Source: an uncultured Alphaproteobacteria bacterium (GTDB lineage Bacteria > Pseudomonadota > Alphaproteobacteria > HIMB59 > GCA-002718135). From it: DNA of 51,704 nucleotides. The position numbers were made by a program, and so were the translations under genes. Within the stretch, counting starts at the first letter, position 1. The number at the start of each line of letters is the position of its first letter. The notes under the pieces are model-generated. The model did not search any database. It was not told where the DNA came from and saw only the letters and a list, made by a program, of their open reading frames with translations. Positions 19,111-29,130 of the stretch are shown in pieces. The DNA lies in assembly GCA_902614395.1 (NCBI GenBank), contig CACMKW010000008.1:1-51704 (forward strand), given 5' to 3'.

Positions 19111-19152
19111 ATCTTGCTATAACAAGATCTATTATGTATCACGGTATTCCGT
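19111..19152. repeat. Two short inverted repeats directly upstream of pyrG
   Basis: ATCTTG-(CTATAA)-CAAGAT (19111-19128) is a perfect 6-bp inverted repeat. ACGG-(TATT)-CCGT (19141-19152) is a 4-bp one that ends one base before the pyrG ATG. Neither is followed by a T-run, so they do not look like intrinsic terminators; an operator or mRNA hairpins affecting translation of pyrG are possible. Such short repeats can also arise by chance. Confidence 0.35.
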
Positions 19153-19153
19153 A

Positions 19154-20767
19154 ATGCATTTTGTTTTTATTACGGGTGGAGTAGCATCATCTCTTGGAAA
19201 AGGTATAGCCTCAGCATCCTTAGCAACTTTATTAAAAAGCAGAAAATTTAAAGTAAGAATTAGAAAGTTAGATCCTTATTTAAATGTGGATCCAGGAACA
19301 ATGAGTCCATATCAGCATGGAGAAGTTTATGTAACTGATGATGGTGCAGAAACAGATTTAGATCTTGGTCATTACGAAAGATTCACAAATCAATCTGCTA
19401 AACAATCAGACAGTGTATCGTCAGGTAAGATTTATTCAAATGTTCTTCTAAAAGAAAGAAAAGGAGATTATCTTGGTTCAACAATTCAAGTAATTCCTCA
19501 TGTTACCAATGAAATAAAGGCATTTATTAATAGTGATTTAAAAAATGAAGATATTGCTATTTATGAAATAGGAGGCACAGTTGGAGATATTGAATCGCTT
19601 CCTTTTTTAGAAGCAATAAGACAAATTAGAAATGATAAAAATATTTCGTCAGCATTAATTCATATGACTTATATTCCGTATTTAAGTTCAGCGGGTGAGT
19701 TAAAAACAAAACCTACTCAACATTCAGTTAAAGAACTTCTAAATGCTGGTATTCAACCAGATATTATTATGTGTAGATCTGAACAACCAATAGATAAGGA
19801 TTCAATTTCTAAAATATCTTTATTTTGTAATGTAAAAAAAGAATCTGTAATTCCTGCATTGAATGCTAAATCAATTTATGAAGTTCCTTCATTGTATTCC
19901 AAGTATGGTTTGGATGAAGCACTTCTTAAACAATTAGGCTATAATCCAAAAAATCACAAACTAAATTTAAAGCCTTGGATCGATCTTCAAAAGAAAATTA
20001 AAAAAAGAAAACATAAAGTAAAAATTGCAGTAGTGGGTAAATACACAAATCTTAAAGATAGTTATAAATCACTAAATGAAGCATTGGTACATGGAGGAAT
20101 AGAAAATTCTGCTGAAGTAATTATTCAATGGATTAATTCTGAAAAAGAAAACAATATCAGTTTAATAAAAAAACTAAAAGGTTGTGATGGAATTTTAATT
20201 CCAGGTGGTTTTGGTATTCGTGGAATTAATGGAAAAATTAATGCCATTAAATTTGCGAGAGAAAACAATATTCCTTTTTTTGGAATTTGCCTTGGAATGC
20301 AATTAGCTGTTATTGAAATAGCACAAAATGTACTAAAAATTAAAAATGCTCATTCTTCAGAATTTAAAAAAACTACTAAATCAGTTGTAGGCTTAATGAC
20401 AGAATGGGTAAATAAAAACAAGATTGAAAAAAGAGATAAAAATAGTGATAAAGGTGGAACTATGCGTCTTGGAGCATATAAAGCTATTTTGAAAAAAAAT
20501 TCAAAAATCTTTTCGATATATAAAAATAAAGTAATTAGTGAGAGACACAGACATAGATACGAAGTAAATCAGAAATTTCTATCAAAATTTGAAAACAAAG
20601 GTTATTATTTTAGTGGTATGTCACCAGATAGATTATTACCTGAAGTGCTTGAGAGTAAAAAACATAAATGGTTTATTGGAGTTCAATTTCATCCGGAGTT
20701 AAAATCAAGACCATTAGATCCTCATCCTCTTTTTGTATCATTTATAAAGGCTGCAATTAATGATTAA
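19154..20767 (+). CDS. pyrG: CTP synthase
   Basis: Makes CTP from UTP, ATP and glutamine; CTP is also the substrate for CdsA and for CMP-Kdo formation. The 537-residue protein has an N-terminal synthetase domain with ITGGVASSLGKGIASASLA (P-loop), DPYLNVDPGTMSPYQHGEV and GGTVGDIESLPF. A class I glutamine amidotransferase domain follows, with nucleophile C379 in FGICLGMQLA and the catalytic His/Glu in GVQFHPELKSRP. It overlaps kdsA by 8 bp. Confidence 0.97.
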   Translation: MHFVFITGGVASSLGKGIASASLATLLKSRKFKVRIRKLDPYLNVDPGTMSPYQHGEVYVTDDGAETDLDLGHYERFTNQSAKQSDSVSSGKIYSNVLLKERKGDYLGSTIQVIPHVTNEIKAFINSDLKNEDIAIYEIGGTVGDIESLPFLEAIRQIRNDKNISSALIHMTYIPYLSSAGELKTKPTQHSVKELLNAGIQPDIIMCRSEQPIDKDSISKISLFCNVKKESVIPALNAKSIYEVPSLYSKYGLDEALLKQLGYNPKNHKLNLKPWIDLQKKIKKRKHKVKIAVVGKYTNLKDSYKSLNEALVHGGIENSAEVIIQWINSEKENNISLIKKLKGCDGILIPGGFGIRGINGKINAIKFARENNIPFFGICLGMQLAVIEIAQNVLKIKNAHSSEFKKTTKSVVGLMTEWVNKNKIEKRDKNSDKGGTMRLGAYKAILKKNSKIFSIYKNKVISERHRHRYEVNQKFLSKFENKGYYFSGMSPDRLLPEVLESKKHKWFIGVQFHPELKSRPLDPHPLFVSFIKAAIND

Positions 20768-21590
20768 TATTAATCTAAAACATTTTTCTATCTCAAATAA
20801 TTCTCCTTTTATTTTAATTGCAGGCCCATGTGTAATTGAAAATGAAAGTCACTCATTGATGATTGCAGAAGAGCTTAATAAAATATGTGATGATGTTGGT
20901 ATTAATTTAATTTATAAATCTAGTTTTGATAAGGCAAATAGATCAAGTATTAATAGTGATAGGGGTATTAAGCTCGATGAAGCATTAAAAATCTTTGAAA
21001 AAATTAAAACTAATTTTAATTTACCAATACTAACCGATGTCCATAATGAGGATCAATGTAATCAATTAAATCAAGATAGTATTATCGACATTATTCAAAT
21101 CCCTGCGTTTTTATGTCGTCAAACAGATTTATTACTAGCTGCAGGTAGTACAAATAAAATTATAAATGTTAAAAAAGGTCAATTTTTATCACCAACTGAT
21201 GTGAAAAATATTTTTACAAAGATAGAAACTACAAATAATAAAAACATAATGATAACTGAAAGAGGAACAACTTTTGGTTACAATACTCTTGTGAACGATT
21301 TTAAAGGTATAGATATTATGAAAAAATATGAGTATCCAATAATTTTTGATGCCACTCATTCTGTTCAGCAACCAGGAGGACTGGGTGATAAAAGTGGCGG
21401 TCAAAGAGAGCATATTCCTTCATTATGTAAAGCTGCCATATCTATTGGTGTAGCTGGTTTATTTTTAGAAACACATAATGATCCGGATAATGCTCCTAGT
21501 GATGGACCAAACATGATTAATATTAAAGAGTTAAAAAATTTATTAATTCAACTTAAACAATTTGATGATATAGCGAAAAACAATGCCTAA
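20760..21590 (+). CDS. kdsA: 3-deoxy-8-phosphooctulonate synthase (Kdo-8-P synthase)
   Basis: Condenses arabinose 5-phosphate with phosphoenolpyruvate to give Kdo-8-phosphate for the LPS inner core. It links the enolase reaction of its neighbour (PEP) with the lipid A genes at 4257-8449. The 276-residue barrel shows [63 protein letters not shown] and [13 protein letters not shown]. The cysteine in AGPC is present, which in the family often marks metal-dependent enzymes. Overlaps of 8 bp join it to pyrG and eno. Confidence 0.96.
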   Translation: MININLKHFSISNNSPFILIAGPCVIENESHSLMIAEELNKICDDVGINLIYKSSFDKANRSSINSDRGIKLDEALKIFEKIKTNFNLPILTDVHNEDQCNQLNQDSIIDIIQIPAFLCRQTDLLLAAGSTNKIINVKKGQFLSPTDVKNIFTKIETTNNKNIMITERGTTFGYNTLVNDFKGIDIMKKYEYPIIFDATHSVQQPGGLGDKSGGQREHIPSLCKAAISIGVAGLFLETHNDPDNAPSDGPNMINIKELKNLLIQLKQFDDIAKNNA

Positions 21591-22863
21591 AATAACAAAA
21601 TTAAAAGCAAGACAAATAATAGATAGCAGGGGAAATCCTACTGTTGAATGCGATATAGAGTTTGAAAATTCTACCTTCGGAAGAGCTGCGGTTCCAAGTG
21701 GAGCATCTACTGGAGTGCATGAAGCTTTAGAATTACGGGATAATGATAAATCCAAATATAAAGGTAAGGGAGTTTTAAAAGCAGTAGATAATATCAATGA
21801 TACAATTTCTAATGAACTAGTTGGAAAATCATTTGAAGATATTTCTTCTTTTGATGATTTTTTATTACAACTCGATGGTACGGAAAATAAATCTAACTTA
21901 GGTGCGAATGCAACCCTTGCCGCAAGTTTAGCTTTTGCAAAATGTTTAGCTTCTTCTGAAGGTCATGAATTGTATTCTTTTCTTGGTAAAGAACATACAA
22001 TGAGTCTTCCAGTTCCAATGATGAATATTGTTAATGGTGGATCTCACGCAGACAACGATGTTGATATTCAAGAATTTATGGTTGCTCCAATTGGTGCAAA
22101 TAATTTTTCAGAAGCACTTCAATATGGTTGTGAAATATTTCATTCATTAAAGTCACTTTTAAAATCAAAAGGTTTAAACACAAATGTTGGTGATGAAGGT
22201 GGATTTGCTCCTAACATAAATAGTTCTAGTGAAGTAATAGAAACTGTTTTGAAATCAGTGGAGGATGCAGGTTTTAAACCTGGTAAAGATATTTTTCTTT
22301 CACTTGATGTTGCATCAACTGAATTTTACAAAAATAATAAATATGATTTACAAGGAGAAAAAATTGTTTTGTCTTCTGATGAGATGATAAAATATTTAGA
22401 GAAATTGGTAAATGCTTATCCCATTTATTCTATTGAAGATGGAATGTCAGAGGATGATTGGGATGGTTGGTCTAATTTAACATCAACAATAGGAAAAAAA
22501 GTTCAGTTAGTTGGTGATGATTTATTTGTTACAAATAAAAAAAGATTACAAAAAGGTATTGCAGAGGGTGCGGGTAATTCTATTTTAGTTAAAGTAAATC
22601 AAATAGGAACGCTAAAAGAAACTTTAGAGTCGATTAAATTAGCTAAAGAAAATAATTTTACTACAATAATTTCACATCGTTCTGGTGAGACTGAAGATAC
22701 GACGATTGCTGATTTATCAGTTGGTGTTTCAGCAGGTCAAATTAAAACAGGTTCATTATCTAGAACAGATAGAACCGCAAAATATAATCAATTGTTAAGA
22801 ATTGAAGAAGCATTACAAGGTAAATCAAAGTATGCTGGATCTTCTATCTTAAATAATAATTGA
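21583..22863 (+). CDS. eno: Enolase
   Basis: Glycolytic interconversion of 2-phosphoglycerate and phosphoenolpyruvate. The 426-residue protein shows [79 protein letters not shown] and [18 protein letters not shown] with the metal ligands and catalytic lysine region [16 protein letters not shown] hexamer (22860-22865) overlaps its stop codon and may start transcription of the next gene. Confidence 0.97.
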   Translation: MPKITKLKARQIIDSRGNPTVECDIEFENSTFGRAAVPSGASTGVHEALELRDNDKSKYKGKGVLKAVDNINDTISNELVGKSFEDISSFDDFLLQLDGTENKSNLGANATLAASLAFAKCLASSEGHELYSFLGKEHTMSLPVPMMNIVNGGSHADNDVDIQEFMVAPIGANNFSEALQYGCEIFHSLKSLLKSKGLNTNVGDEGGFAPNINSSSEVIETVLKSVEDAGFKPGKDIFLSLDVASTEFYKNNKYDLQGEKIVLSSDEMIKYLEKLVNAYPIYSIEDGMSEDDWDGWSNLTSTIGKKVQLVGDDLFVTNKKRLQKGIAEGAGNSILVKVNQIGTLKETLESIKLAKENNFTTIISHRSGETEDTTIADLSVGVSAGQIKTGSLSRTDRTAKYNQLLRIEEALQGKSKYAGSSILNNN

Positions 22864-22890
22864 CAGTTTCCATCCTAAATATGCTATTTA
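22860..22890 (+). promoter_or_regulatory. Possible promoter for the ftsB-like gene
   Basis: TTGACA (22860-22865), overlapping the eno stop, is followed by TATTTA (22885-22890) with a 19-bp spacer, 8 bp before the ATG of the next gene. The -35 is perfect but the spacer is long and the -10 imperfect. Confidence 0.35.
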
Positions 22891-22898
22891 TATAGAAC

Positions 22899-23210
22899 AT
22901 GAACAAATCATTAGTTTTAAAAAATAAATTTTATTTTTATCTGTCATATATGTTTACTTTTTTTCTATTTGTTTATCTTCTTTATTTTCTTGTAAATGGT
23001 GAGAGGGGATTACTGAAATATTTCAGTCTTAAAAATCTTAATGCTCAATACAATAAACAATATATGTCTTTAAAAAAGGAAAATGAATTTTACCTAGATA
23101 GAATTAAAAGATTACAACCAAATACTATAGATTTGGACTATTTAGATGAGACATTTAGGAAGGTTACAGGATTTACTTCAGAAAACGAAACAGTTATAAT
23201 TATAGAATAA
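22899..23210 (+). CDS. ftsB: FtsB/DivIC-family septum formation initiator
   Basis: Small bitopic division protein that links FtsQ and FtsL at the septum in known systems. The 103 residues have a short cytoplasmic start, one membrane segment (about 13-32, FYLSYMFTFFLFVYLLYFLV) and GERGLLKYFSLKNLN. A coiled-coil stretch (about 45-70) and a conserved-type end DLDYLDETFRKVTGFTSENE follow. The family is poorly conserved, but the position between eno and pdhA is the standard alphaproteobacterial one. Confidence 0.85.
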   Translation: MNKSLVLKNKFYFYLSYMFTFFLFVYLLYFLVNGERGLLKYFSLKNLNAQYNKQYMSLKKENEFYLDRIKRLQPNTIDLDYLDETFRKVTGFTSENETVIIIE

Positions 23211-23220
23211 ACTGATTTAT

Positions 23221-23247
23221 TTGACAAAAAATCACCCTAATTATAAT
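23221..23247 (+). promoter_or_regulatory. Likely pdhA promoter
   Basis: TTGACA (23221-23226) and TATAAT (23242-23247) both match the sigma-70 consensus, with a short 15-bp spacer; TAATTA at 23244-23249 would give 17 bp. The -10 ends 13 bp before the pdhA ATG, so the leader would be only a few bases long and no Shine-Dalgarno is visible. The gap before pdhA is 50 bp, one of the longer ones in this run. Confidence 0.5.
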
Positions 23248-23260
23248 TAAAGATTATCAT

Positions 23261-24223
23261 ATGAAGAAACTTCAAAAAGCAGATTACATTAAAATGTATT
23301 CATTTATGCTCAAAATTAGAAGATTTGAGGAAAGAGCAGCTCAACTTTACGGAATGGGTAAAATAGGTGGTTTTTGTCATTTGTATATTGGCCAAGAAGC
23401 TGTTGTTGTTGGTATATTAATGACAATTGATAAGAATGACTCAGTTGTAACAACTTACAGAGATCATGGCCATATGATTGCTAGGGGATTAGATCCAAAA
23501 CGTATTATGGCAGAATTAACTGGTAGAGAAGATGGTTATTCTGCCGGTAAGGGTGGTTCCATGCATATGTTCTCTAAGGAAAATAATTTTTATGGTGGTC
23601 ATGGTATTGTAGGAGCTCAAGTACCAATAGGAACTGGTATAGCATTCACACACAAATATAATGGAGAAAAAAATATATGTAGAACATATATTGGTGATGG
23701 AGCGATGAACAATGGTCAAGTTTTTGAAGCTTTTAATCTAGCTGCTTTATGGAAGCTTCCTGTTTTATACATTATTGAAAATAATAAATATGGAATGGGC
23801 ACATCTGTAGATAGAGCGGCGGCTGGATTAGATTTGTATAAAAGAGGTGAGGCATTTGGTATTCCTGGTGAGAAGGTTGATGGAATGAATGTATTTTCAG
23901 TAATAGAAGCAGCAGATAAAGCAGGTAAATATGTAAGGGAAGGGAATGGGCCTTATATTATTGAAGTACAAACATATCGATATAGAGGACACTCAATGTC
24001 AGACCCTGCAAAATATAGAACGAAAGAAGAATTAGATAATTATAAGCAAACTGATCCTATCGAAATAGTTAAAGCTGAAATATTAAAGAAAAAAATTGCA
24101 ACTAATGATGAGATTGAAAAAATTAATAAAGATACTTTAGAAGAAATAAAAAATGCCGCTGAATTTGCAACCAACAGTCCTTTTCCAAAGGACAGTGAGC
24201 TTTATACGGACGTTTATCTATAA
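23261..24223 (+). CDS. pdhA: Pyruvate dehydrogenase E1 component, alpha subunit
   Basis: Thiamine-diphosphate-dependent decarboxylation of pyruvate in the PDH complex, with PdhB. The 320-residue protein shows RRFEERAAQLYGMGKIGGFCH, YRDHGHMIARG, the TPP/Mg motif GDGAMNNGQVFEAFNLAALW ending in ENNKYGMGTSVDRA, and the YRYRGHSMSDPAKYRT loop. It is separated by 3 bp from pdhB. Confidence 0.96.
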   Translation: MKKLQKADYIKMYSFMLKIRRFEERAAQLYGMGKIGGFCHLYIGQEAVVVGILMTIDKNDSVVTTYRDHGHMIARGLDPKRIMAELTGREDGYSAGKGGSMHMFSKENNFYGGHGIVGAQVPIGTGIAFTHKYNGEKNICRTYIGDGAMNNGQVFEAFNLAALWKLPVLYIIENNKYGMGTSVDRAAAGLDLYKRGEAFGIPGEKVDGMNVFSVIEAADKAGKYVREGNGPYIIEVQTYRYRGHSMSDPAKYRTKEELDNYKQTDPIEIVKAEILKKKIATNDEIEKINKDTLEEIKNAAEFATNSPFPKDSELYTDVYL

Positions 24224-24226
24224 ATT

Positions 24227-25606
24227 ATGAGCACAGAAATTTTAATGCCCGCATTATCGCCAACAATGACAGAAGGGAATCTGTCTAAGTGGTTAATTAA
24301 AAAAGGAGATACTGTTAAAGCTGGTGATTTGATTGCAGAAATTGAAACTGACAAAGCTACAATGGAAGTTGAAGCGGTCGATGAAGGTGTCGTTCTTGAT
24401 CTTTTATTTAAAGAAGGAGAAGCCAATATTCCAGTAAATAAAGCTATAGCAATTATTGGTGATCCAAATGAAAAAGTTGAAGTAAAAAAAGAAGCTCCCG
24501 CAGAAAAAGTGATTGAAGAAAAGAAAATTGAAAAAAATATTGAGACAAAAATTGAAATCAAGAAAGATGATTTAATCGATACATCATCACCTAAAATAGA
24601 AGAAGATACAAATTTAAGTTCAGAAGAAATTACTATGCGCCAAGCACTAAGAGACACAATGGCTGAAGAAATGAGAAAAGACAATAAAGTTTTCATACTT
24701 GGAGAGGAAGTTGCCGAGTATCAAGGTGCGTATAAAGTAACGCAAGGTCTTCTAGAAGAATTTGGCAAAGAAAGAGTATTAGATACTCCTATTTCTGAAC
24801 ATGGATTTACTGGATTAGCAGTTGGAGCAGCATTTAAGGGACTGAGACCAATCTTAGAATTCATGACTTTTAATTTTTCTATGCAAGCAATTGATCAAAT
24901 TATAAATTCAGCTGCAAAAACGCTTTACATGTCTGGGGGACAAATTAATTGCCCGATTGTTTTCAGAGGACCTAATGGTGCTGCGGCTCAAGTTGCTGCA
25001 CAACATAGTCAGGATTTTTCTTCCTGGTATTCTCAAGTGCCAGGTTTAAAAGTTATTGCGCCATCTACTCCTTATAACGCAAAAGGTTTGTTAAGATCTG
25101 CAATATCAGATCCAAATCCCGTAATTTTTCTAGAAAATGAAATTCTTTATGGATTAAAAGGTCCTGTTAATAATGACATTAACTTCTCAATACCAATTGG
25201 AAAAGCAAATATAGAAAAAGAAGGAAAAGATTTAACGATTGTAACGTATTCAATAATGTTGCAGAAATCAAAAGAAGCGGCATTAAGATTAAAAGAGGAA
25301 TACAATTTAGATGCAGAAATTATTGATTTACAAACTTTACGACCTTTGGATACGGAAACAATTTTAAATTCAGTTAAAAAAACTAATAGACTAATTACTG
25401 TCGAAGAGTCCTGGCCATTTGGTAGTGTTGGTTCTGAAATTGCAAATATTGCTCAAAGAGATGCATTTGATTATTTAGATTCACCAGTAATAAAAGTTAA
25501 TAGTGCGGATGTTCCAATGCCATACGCATTGAGCTTAGAAAAATTATATCTTCCTCAAGTTGATGATATTATAAATGCTGTAAAAAAAGTAAGTTATATA
25601 AAATAA
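24227..25606 (+). CDS. pdhB: Pyruvate dehydrogenase E1 beta subunit with N-terminal lipoyl domain
   Basis: The 459-residue protein begins with a lipoyl domain (about 1-80) with lipoylation lysine K43 in [18 protein letters not shown] Lys/Glu/Pro-rich linker (about 83-130) and the transketolase-type E1-beta domain ([15 protein letters not shown] onward, with [49 protein letters not shown]) follow. A lipoyl domain on E1-beta is a known feature of alphaproteobacterial PDH. pdhC follows immediately without any gap. Confidence 0.96.
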   Translation: MSTEILMPALSPTMTEGNLSKWLIKKGDTVKAGDLIAEIETDKATMEVEAVDEGVVLDLLFKEGEANIPVNKAIAIIGDPNEKVEVKKEAPAEKVIEEKKIEKNIETKIEIKKDDLIDTSSPKIEEDTNLSSEEITMRQALRDTMAEEMRKDNKVFILGEEVAEYQGAYKVTQGLLEEFGKERVLDTPISEHGFTGLAVGAAFKGLRPILEFMTFNFSMQAIDQIINSAAKTLYMSGGQINCPIVFRGPNGAAAQVAAQHSQDFSSWYSQVPGLKVIAPSTPYNAKGLLRSAISDPNPVIFLENEILYGLKGPVNNDINFSIPIGKANIEKEGKDLTIVTYSIMLQKSKEAALRLKEEYNLDAEIIDLQTLRPLDTETILNSVKKTNRLITVEESWPFGSVGSEIANIAQRDAFDYLDSPVIKVNSADVPMPYALSLEKLYLPQVDDIINAVKKVSYIK

Positions 25607-26836
25607 ATGGCCATTAAAGTTTTAATGCCTGCATTATCACCCACAATGTCAGAAGGTGTAATTAATAAGTGGTTGGTTAATGTTGGTGATAATGTTTCAG
25701 CTGGAGATATATTAGCTGAAATTGAAACAGATAAAGCAACAATGGAAGTTGAAGCAGTTGATGAGGGAGAAATTACACATTTAATTGATACAACACCAGA
25801 TAAACAAATTGCTGTTAATTCTGTCATTGCTCTAATCAATGGTAGCAAAGATGAAAGATTAGAAGATTATAATAATAAAGATCAAACTGTAAGCAGTGAA
25901 GAAAAAAATGAAGTTTCAGAAACACCTAAAGTAAATACTGAAGTAGATAACAGTCAAATAATAGAAGGAAGTAAAGATTCAAACACTAAACAAAATACTA
26001 ATTTTGCTTCACCGTTTGTTAAAAAATTTTCAAAAGATAACAATATTGATCTAACTCTTATTAAAGGGTCTGGACCTGATGGCAGGATAATAAAAAAAGA
26101 TATTGAAAATTTTGAACTTCATATCAATGATGAAAACATTTCTGTAATTGAACCTTCTAGTATTAGAAAAATAATTGCTGAAAGAACAACACAAACAAAA
26201 AATGAGGTTCCACATTTTTATCTTACTATTGAAACAAGAATGGATAAGCTAATAAATTTAAGAAAAAAAATAAATTCAAATAGTAATATCAAAATCTCGT
26301 TTAATGACCTTATTGTTAAAGCATGCGCAATGGCAATAGCGAAAAATCCAGAAACAAATATTTCTTGGGTGAATGGTAAAATTCATCAATATAAAAATAT
26401 CGATATTGCTATAGCGGTAGCGTTAAAAGAAGGATTGATTACACCTATTGTAAAAGAAGCCGATACAAAAGGATTAGCTGAAATCTCAACAGAAATTAAA
26501 TCATTAGTAAAAAAAGCTAATCAAAATAAATTATTACCAGAAGAATATACTGGAGGATCTATAACTATCTCAAACCTAGGCATGTTTGGAATCACAGAAT
26601 TTCAAGCAATTATTAATCCGCCACAATCAAGTATTATTGCAATTGGATCTATAATTGAAAAACCCGTTATTAACGCTGGCAGTATTGAAATAGGGCATAC
26701 AATGAAATCTACCATTTCAGCAGATCATAGATCATTAGATGGTGCCGTTGCGTCAAAATTACTCAAAGATTTTAGCGATATTTTAGAAGATCCTTTCCAA
26801 ATATGGTTGAATAGCTTGGATATGGAAGTTATTTAA
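25607..26836 (+). CDS. pdhC: Dihydrolipoamide acetyltransferase (PDH E2)
   Basis: Core of the PDH complex, transferring acetyl from the lipoyl arm to CoA. The 409-residue protein has a lipoyl domain with K43 ([17 protein letters not shown]), very similar to that in PdhB. A flexible linker precedes the peripheral-subunit-binding domain (about 135-170, [33 protein letters not shown]). The catalytic domain contains [13 protein letters not shown] and the active-site [10 protein letters not shown]. It starts directly at the base after the pdhB stop. The E3 gene (lpd), often next in line, is not present before lipA. Confidence 0.96.
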   Translation: MAIKVLMPALSPTMSEGVINKWLVNVGDNVSAGDILAEIETDKATMEVEAVDEGEITHLIDTTPDKQIAVNSVIALINGSKDERLEDYNNKDQTVSSEEKNEVSETPKVNTEVDNSQIIEGSKDSNTKQNTNFASPFVKKFSKDNNIDLTLIKGSGPDGRIIKKDIENFELHINDENISVIEPSSIRKIIAERTTQTKNEVPHFYLTIETRMDKLINLRKKINSNSNIKISFNDLIVKACAMAIAKNPETNISWVNGKIHQYKNIDIAIAVALKEGLITPIVKEADTKGLAEISTEIKSLVKKANQNKLLPEEYTGGSITISNLGMFGITEFQAIINPPQSSIIAIGSIIEKPVINAGSIEIGHTMKSTISADHRSLDGAVASKLLKDFSDILEDPFQIWLNSLDMEVI

Positions 26837-26841
26837 CATCC

Positions 26842-27777
26842 ATGAGTGGACAACGTCATCCTGAAAAAGTAAAAAATAAATCTAATCCAATTCCTAAAAA
26901 ACCAAGTTGGATTAGAGTAAAAGCACCAACTTCAAAATTTTTCAAAGAAACAAATAAACTCCTAAAAGATAAAAAAATTGTAACTGTATGTGAAGAAGCT
27001 GCATGTCCAAATATAGCTGAATGTTGGCAAAAAAAACATGCAACATTTATGATACTCGGAGATATATGTACTAGAGCTTGCGCTTTTTGTAATATTAAAA
27101 CTGGCAAACCTCATTATATTGATCACGGTGAAGCTATAAGAATTGCTGAGTCAGTTAAGCAATTGAATTTAGAACATGTTGTAATAACAAGTGTTGACAG
27201 AGACGACCTAATAGATGGTGGAGCACTACATTTTATCAACGTAATAGATTCAATTAAATCTTTAAATCCAAGTTGCACAATTGAAATTTTAACTCCTGAT
27301 TTTAAAAATAAACCTGAAGCTATAGATATTTTATCAAAAAATTTACCTGACGTCTTTAATCATAACTTAGAAACAGTGCCAAGATTATATCCATCAATTC
27401 GTCCGGGTTCACGTTACTTTGTAAGTTTAAATTTACTTAGTCAAATCAAAGAAAAAAATCCAAGTATATTTACAAAATCAGGTCTAATGGTTGGTTTAGG
27501 TGAAACTAAAGAAGAAGTATATCAGGTAATGGATGATCTAAGAGCAGCTAATGTTGATTTTATTACAATAGGGCAATACTTACCTCCAACACCGAAACAC
27601 GCTAAGCTAGAAAAATTTATTACTCCTCAAGAATTTGTTGAATATAAAAAAATGGCATACGCAAAAGGATTTCTAATGGTGGCATCATCACCGCTAACTC
27701 GTTCAAGTTATCATGCATCTGATGATTTTAAAATCATGCAAGAAAATAGGAAAAATAAACTTTATTCAATACAATGA
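26842..27777 (+). CDS. lipA: Lipoyl synthase
   Basis: Radical-SAM enzyme that inserts two sulfurs into protein-bound octanoyl groups, producing the lipoyl cofactor needed by PdhB and PdhC just upstream. The 311-residue protein shows both iron-sulfur sites: the auxiliary cluster cysteines C50, C55 and C61 ([15 protein letters not shown]) and the radical-SAM triad C76, C80 and C83 (CTRACAFC). The C-terminal RSS motif ([10 protein letters not shown]) is also present. It overlaps the next gene by an ATGA. Confidence 0.97.
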   Translation: MSGQRHPEKVKNKSNPIPKKPSWIRVKAPTSKFFKETNKLLKDKKIVTVCEEAACPNIAECWQKKHATFMILGDICTRACAFCNIKTGKPHYIDHGEAIRIAESVKQLNLEHVVITSVDRDDLIDGGALHFINVIDSIKSLNPSCTIEILTPDFKNKPEAIDILSKNLPDVFNHNLETVPRLYPSIRPGSRYFVSLNLLSQIKEKNPSIFTKSGLMVGLGETKEEVYQVMDDLRAANVDFITIGQYLPPTPKHAKLEKFITPQEFVEYKKMAYAKGFLMVASSPLTRSSYHASDDFKIMQENRKNKLYSIQ

Positions 27778-28211
27778 AATCTTCAAATAGAGAGGAAATA
27801 GTCGATCACGACGCAAAAGGACTTTTTGATATTGTTTTAGATATTGAAAGTTATCCATATTTTATTCCTTGGTGTTCAGCAATGAGAATTCATTCAAAAA
27901 ATAAAAATGAAATCTATGCTGATATGGTCGTATGGTATAAATATTTTATGCCCCAAACTTTTGGTTCTCACGTTACTTTTGATAAAAAAAAACTATCCAT
28001 AAGTACAACTTATATTGAAGGACCTTTAAAAGACCTTAAAACTAATTGGATTTTTGAATCACTAAAAAAAAATCAAACAAGAATTCATTTTAATGTTGAA
28101 TTTGAATTTAAACGATTTTTTCACCAAAAAATTGCTGAAGCTTTTTTTCCTTTAATTGAAAACAAAATGATTGAATCATTTAAAGTTCGTGCTGATGAAA
28201 TTTTAGATTAA
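27774..28211 (+). CDS. START-domain protein of the Coq10/RatA family
   Basis: A 145-residue polyketide-cyclase/START-fold protein. Visible are [22 protein letters not shown] at the N-terminus and [22 protein letters not shown] in the middle, ending in an amphipathic helix [25 protein letters not shown]. In eukaryotes and bacteria Coq10 binds ubiquinone; some members are called RatA and described as ribosome-associated toxins in E. coli. The place after lipA is the normal alphaproteobacterial one and favours a housekeeping quinone-related role rather than a toxin; no antitoxin gene is adjacent. Its end overlaps cinA by 9 bp on the opposite strand. Confidence 0.85.
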   Translation: MKSSNREEIVDHDAKGLFDIVLDIESYPYFIPWCSAMRIHSKNKNEIYADMVVWYKYFMPQTFGSHVTFDKKKLSISTTYIEGPLKDLKTNWIFESLKKNQTRIHFNVEFEFKRFFHQKIAEAFFPLIENKMIESFKVRADEILD

Positions 28212-28667
28212 TTGATTAACTTTGCTAAATATAAAATCTCTAGTTTTTCTTTGTATGTCCAATCGTTTCCCTTTGTATATTTTCTTGAAAATATAATTAC
28301 TTTTATTAACTTTAATTCCAATATATACTAATCCTACTGGCTTTAACTTTGTGCCACCATTAGGGCCTGCTATACCAGTTGTAGAAATGCAGATTTTAGT
28401 TTTTTCATTTTTATACAGACCATTTATCATGTCCTCAGCTACTTCTTTACTTACAGCTCCAAATTTAGAGAGATTACTTTTTGAAACAGATAAATATTTA
28501 GATTTAGATTTATTAGAATAACTAACAATCCCGTAAGAGAAAATTTTAGAAACCCCACTATGTTTGGTAATAGTATTTGCTATTAGTCCACCTGTGCATG
28601 ACTCAGCAACTGATATTGATATATTTTTTTTTATTAATTTATCTATGATTTTTTTAATAATAGGCAT
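28203..28667 (-). CDS. pncC: CinA-like nicotinamide-nucleotide amidohydrolase (PncC type)
   Basis: The 154-residue protein corresponds to the C-terminal CinA domain alone, which deamidates NMN to nicotinate mononucleotide in pyridine nucleotide recycling. Motifs: ISVAESCTGGLIANTITKHSGVS (kept here in two parts: VAESCTGG and the following helix), YGIVSYSNKSK, GAVSKEVAEDM, STTGIAGPNGGTKLKPVG and VYIGI. The N-terminal MoCF-like domain of full CinA is absent, as in E. coli YgaD/PncC. It overlaps pgpA by 14 bp upstream and the START-domain gene at its 3' end. Confidence 0.9.
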   Translation of the reverse strand: MPIIKKIIDKLIKKNISISVAESCTGGLIANTITKHSGVSKIFSYGIVSYSNKSKSKYLSVSKSNLSKFGAVSKEVAEDMINGLYKNEKTKICISTTGIAGPNGGTKLKPVGLVYIGIKVNKSNYIFKKIYKGKRLDIQRKTRDFIFSKVNQLI

Positions 28668-29130
28668 TTAATATATATAGAGAAATTATTGTATACAATG
28701 CGGCTACTAAATCATCAAGAATTACACCTAGCGCATTATTAAGTTTCTTATCAATTATATTAGCAGGAAATATTTTTACGATATCGAAAAATCTGAATAA
28801 AACAAAAATTAAAAAAACTGATATATAAGTATTTATTATTTGTATTTGTTCAAAAAAAATTAAAATTAAATAAATACCTAAGAACTCATCAATTACAATT
28901 ACCTTTGAGTCATGTGATTTATTGTATGAAGAAAATTCTTTTATAAAGTATAAAGATAATAAGAAAATAATAATAAATCCTAAGATAAATAATTCTAAGG
29001 AAATAATATTAAATATTATTAAAGGGAGTAGAATTACAATAGAGACGAAAGAACCAAATGTACCAGATGGTATAGTTTTTATATACCCAGAATAAAATAA
29101 AGATACAAATAGGTTAGTTAATTTTATCAT
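28654..29130 (-). CDS. pgpA: Phosphatidylglycerophosphatase A
   Basis: Inner-membrane phosphatase producing phosphatidylglycerol from its 3-phosphate, downstream of the CDP-diacylglycerol made by CdsA. The 158-residue protein has IKTIPSGTFGSFVSI, membrane segments at about 27-62 and 75-115, the acidic VIVIDEFLGIYL, FRFFDIVKIFPANIID and the C-terminal GVILDDLVAALYT. These match the family motifs. A GTG one codon upstream (29133) is open, but ATG at 29130 is the likelier start; it overlaps ispDF by 17 bp. ispDF-pgpA-cinA is a common alphaproteobacterial order. Confidence 0.9.
   Translation of the reverse strand: MIKLTNLFVSLFYSGYIKTIPSGTFGSFVSIVILLPLIIFNIISLELFILGFIIIFLLSLYFIKEFSSYNKSHDSKVIVIDEFLGIYLILIFFEQIQIINTYISVFLIFVLFRFFDIVKIFPANIIDKKLNNALGVILDDLVAALYTIISLYILNAYY

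Noticed and set aside
24214..24696. 160-codon open frame antisense to pdhB (and a similar 84-codon one antisense to pdhC at 25594-25848)
   Set aside because: Both mirror the Lys/Glu-rich lipoyl and linker coding sequence, giving Ser/Ile/Phe-rich low-complexity peptides; the similarity between the two follows from the similar lipoyl domains on the other strand.
24227..25760. Tandem DNA duplication of the lipoyl-domain region suggesting an assembly artefact
   Set aside because: The two copies differ at many synonymous sites and belong to two different complete genes known to share this domain.
27774..28211. RatA-type toxin of a toxin-antitoxin pair
   Set aside because: No antitoxin partner; the gene sits in its usual housekeeping place after lipA, so Coq10/START-like is the better reading.
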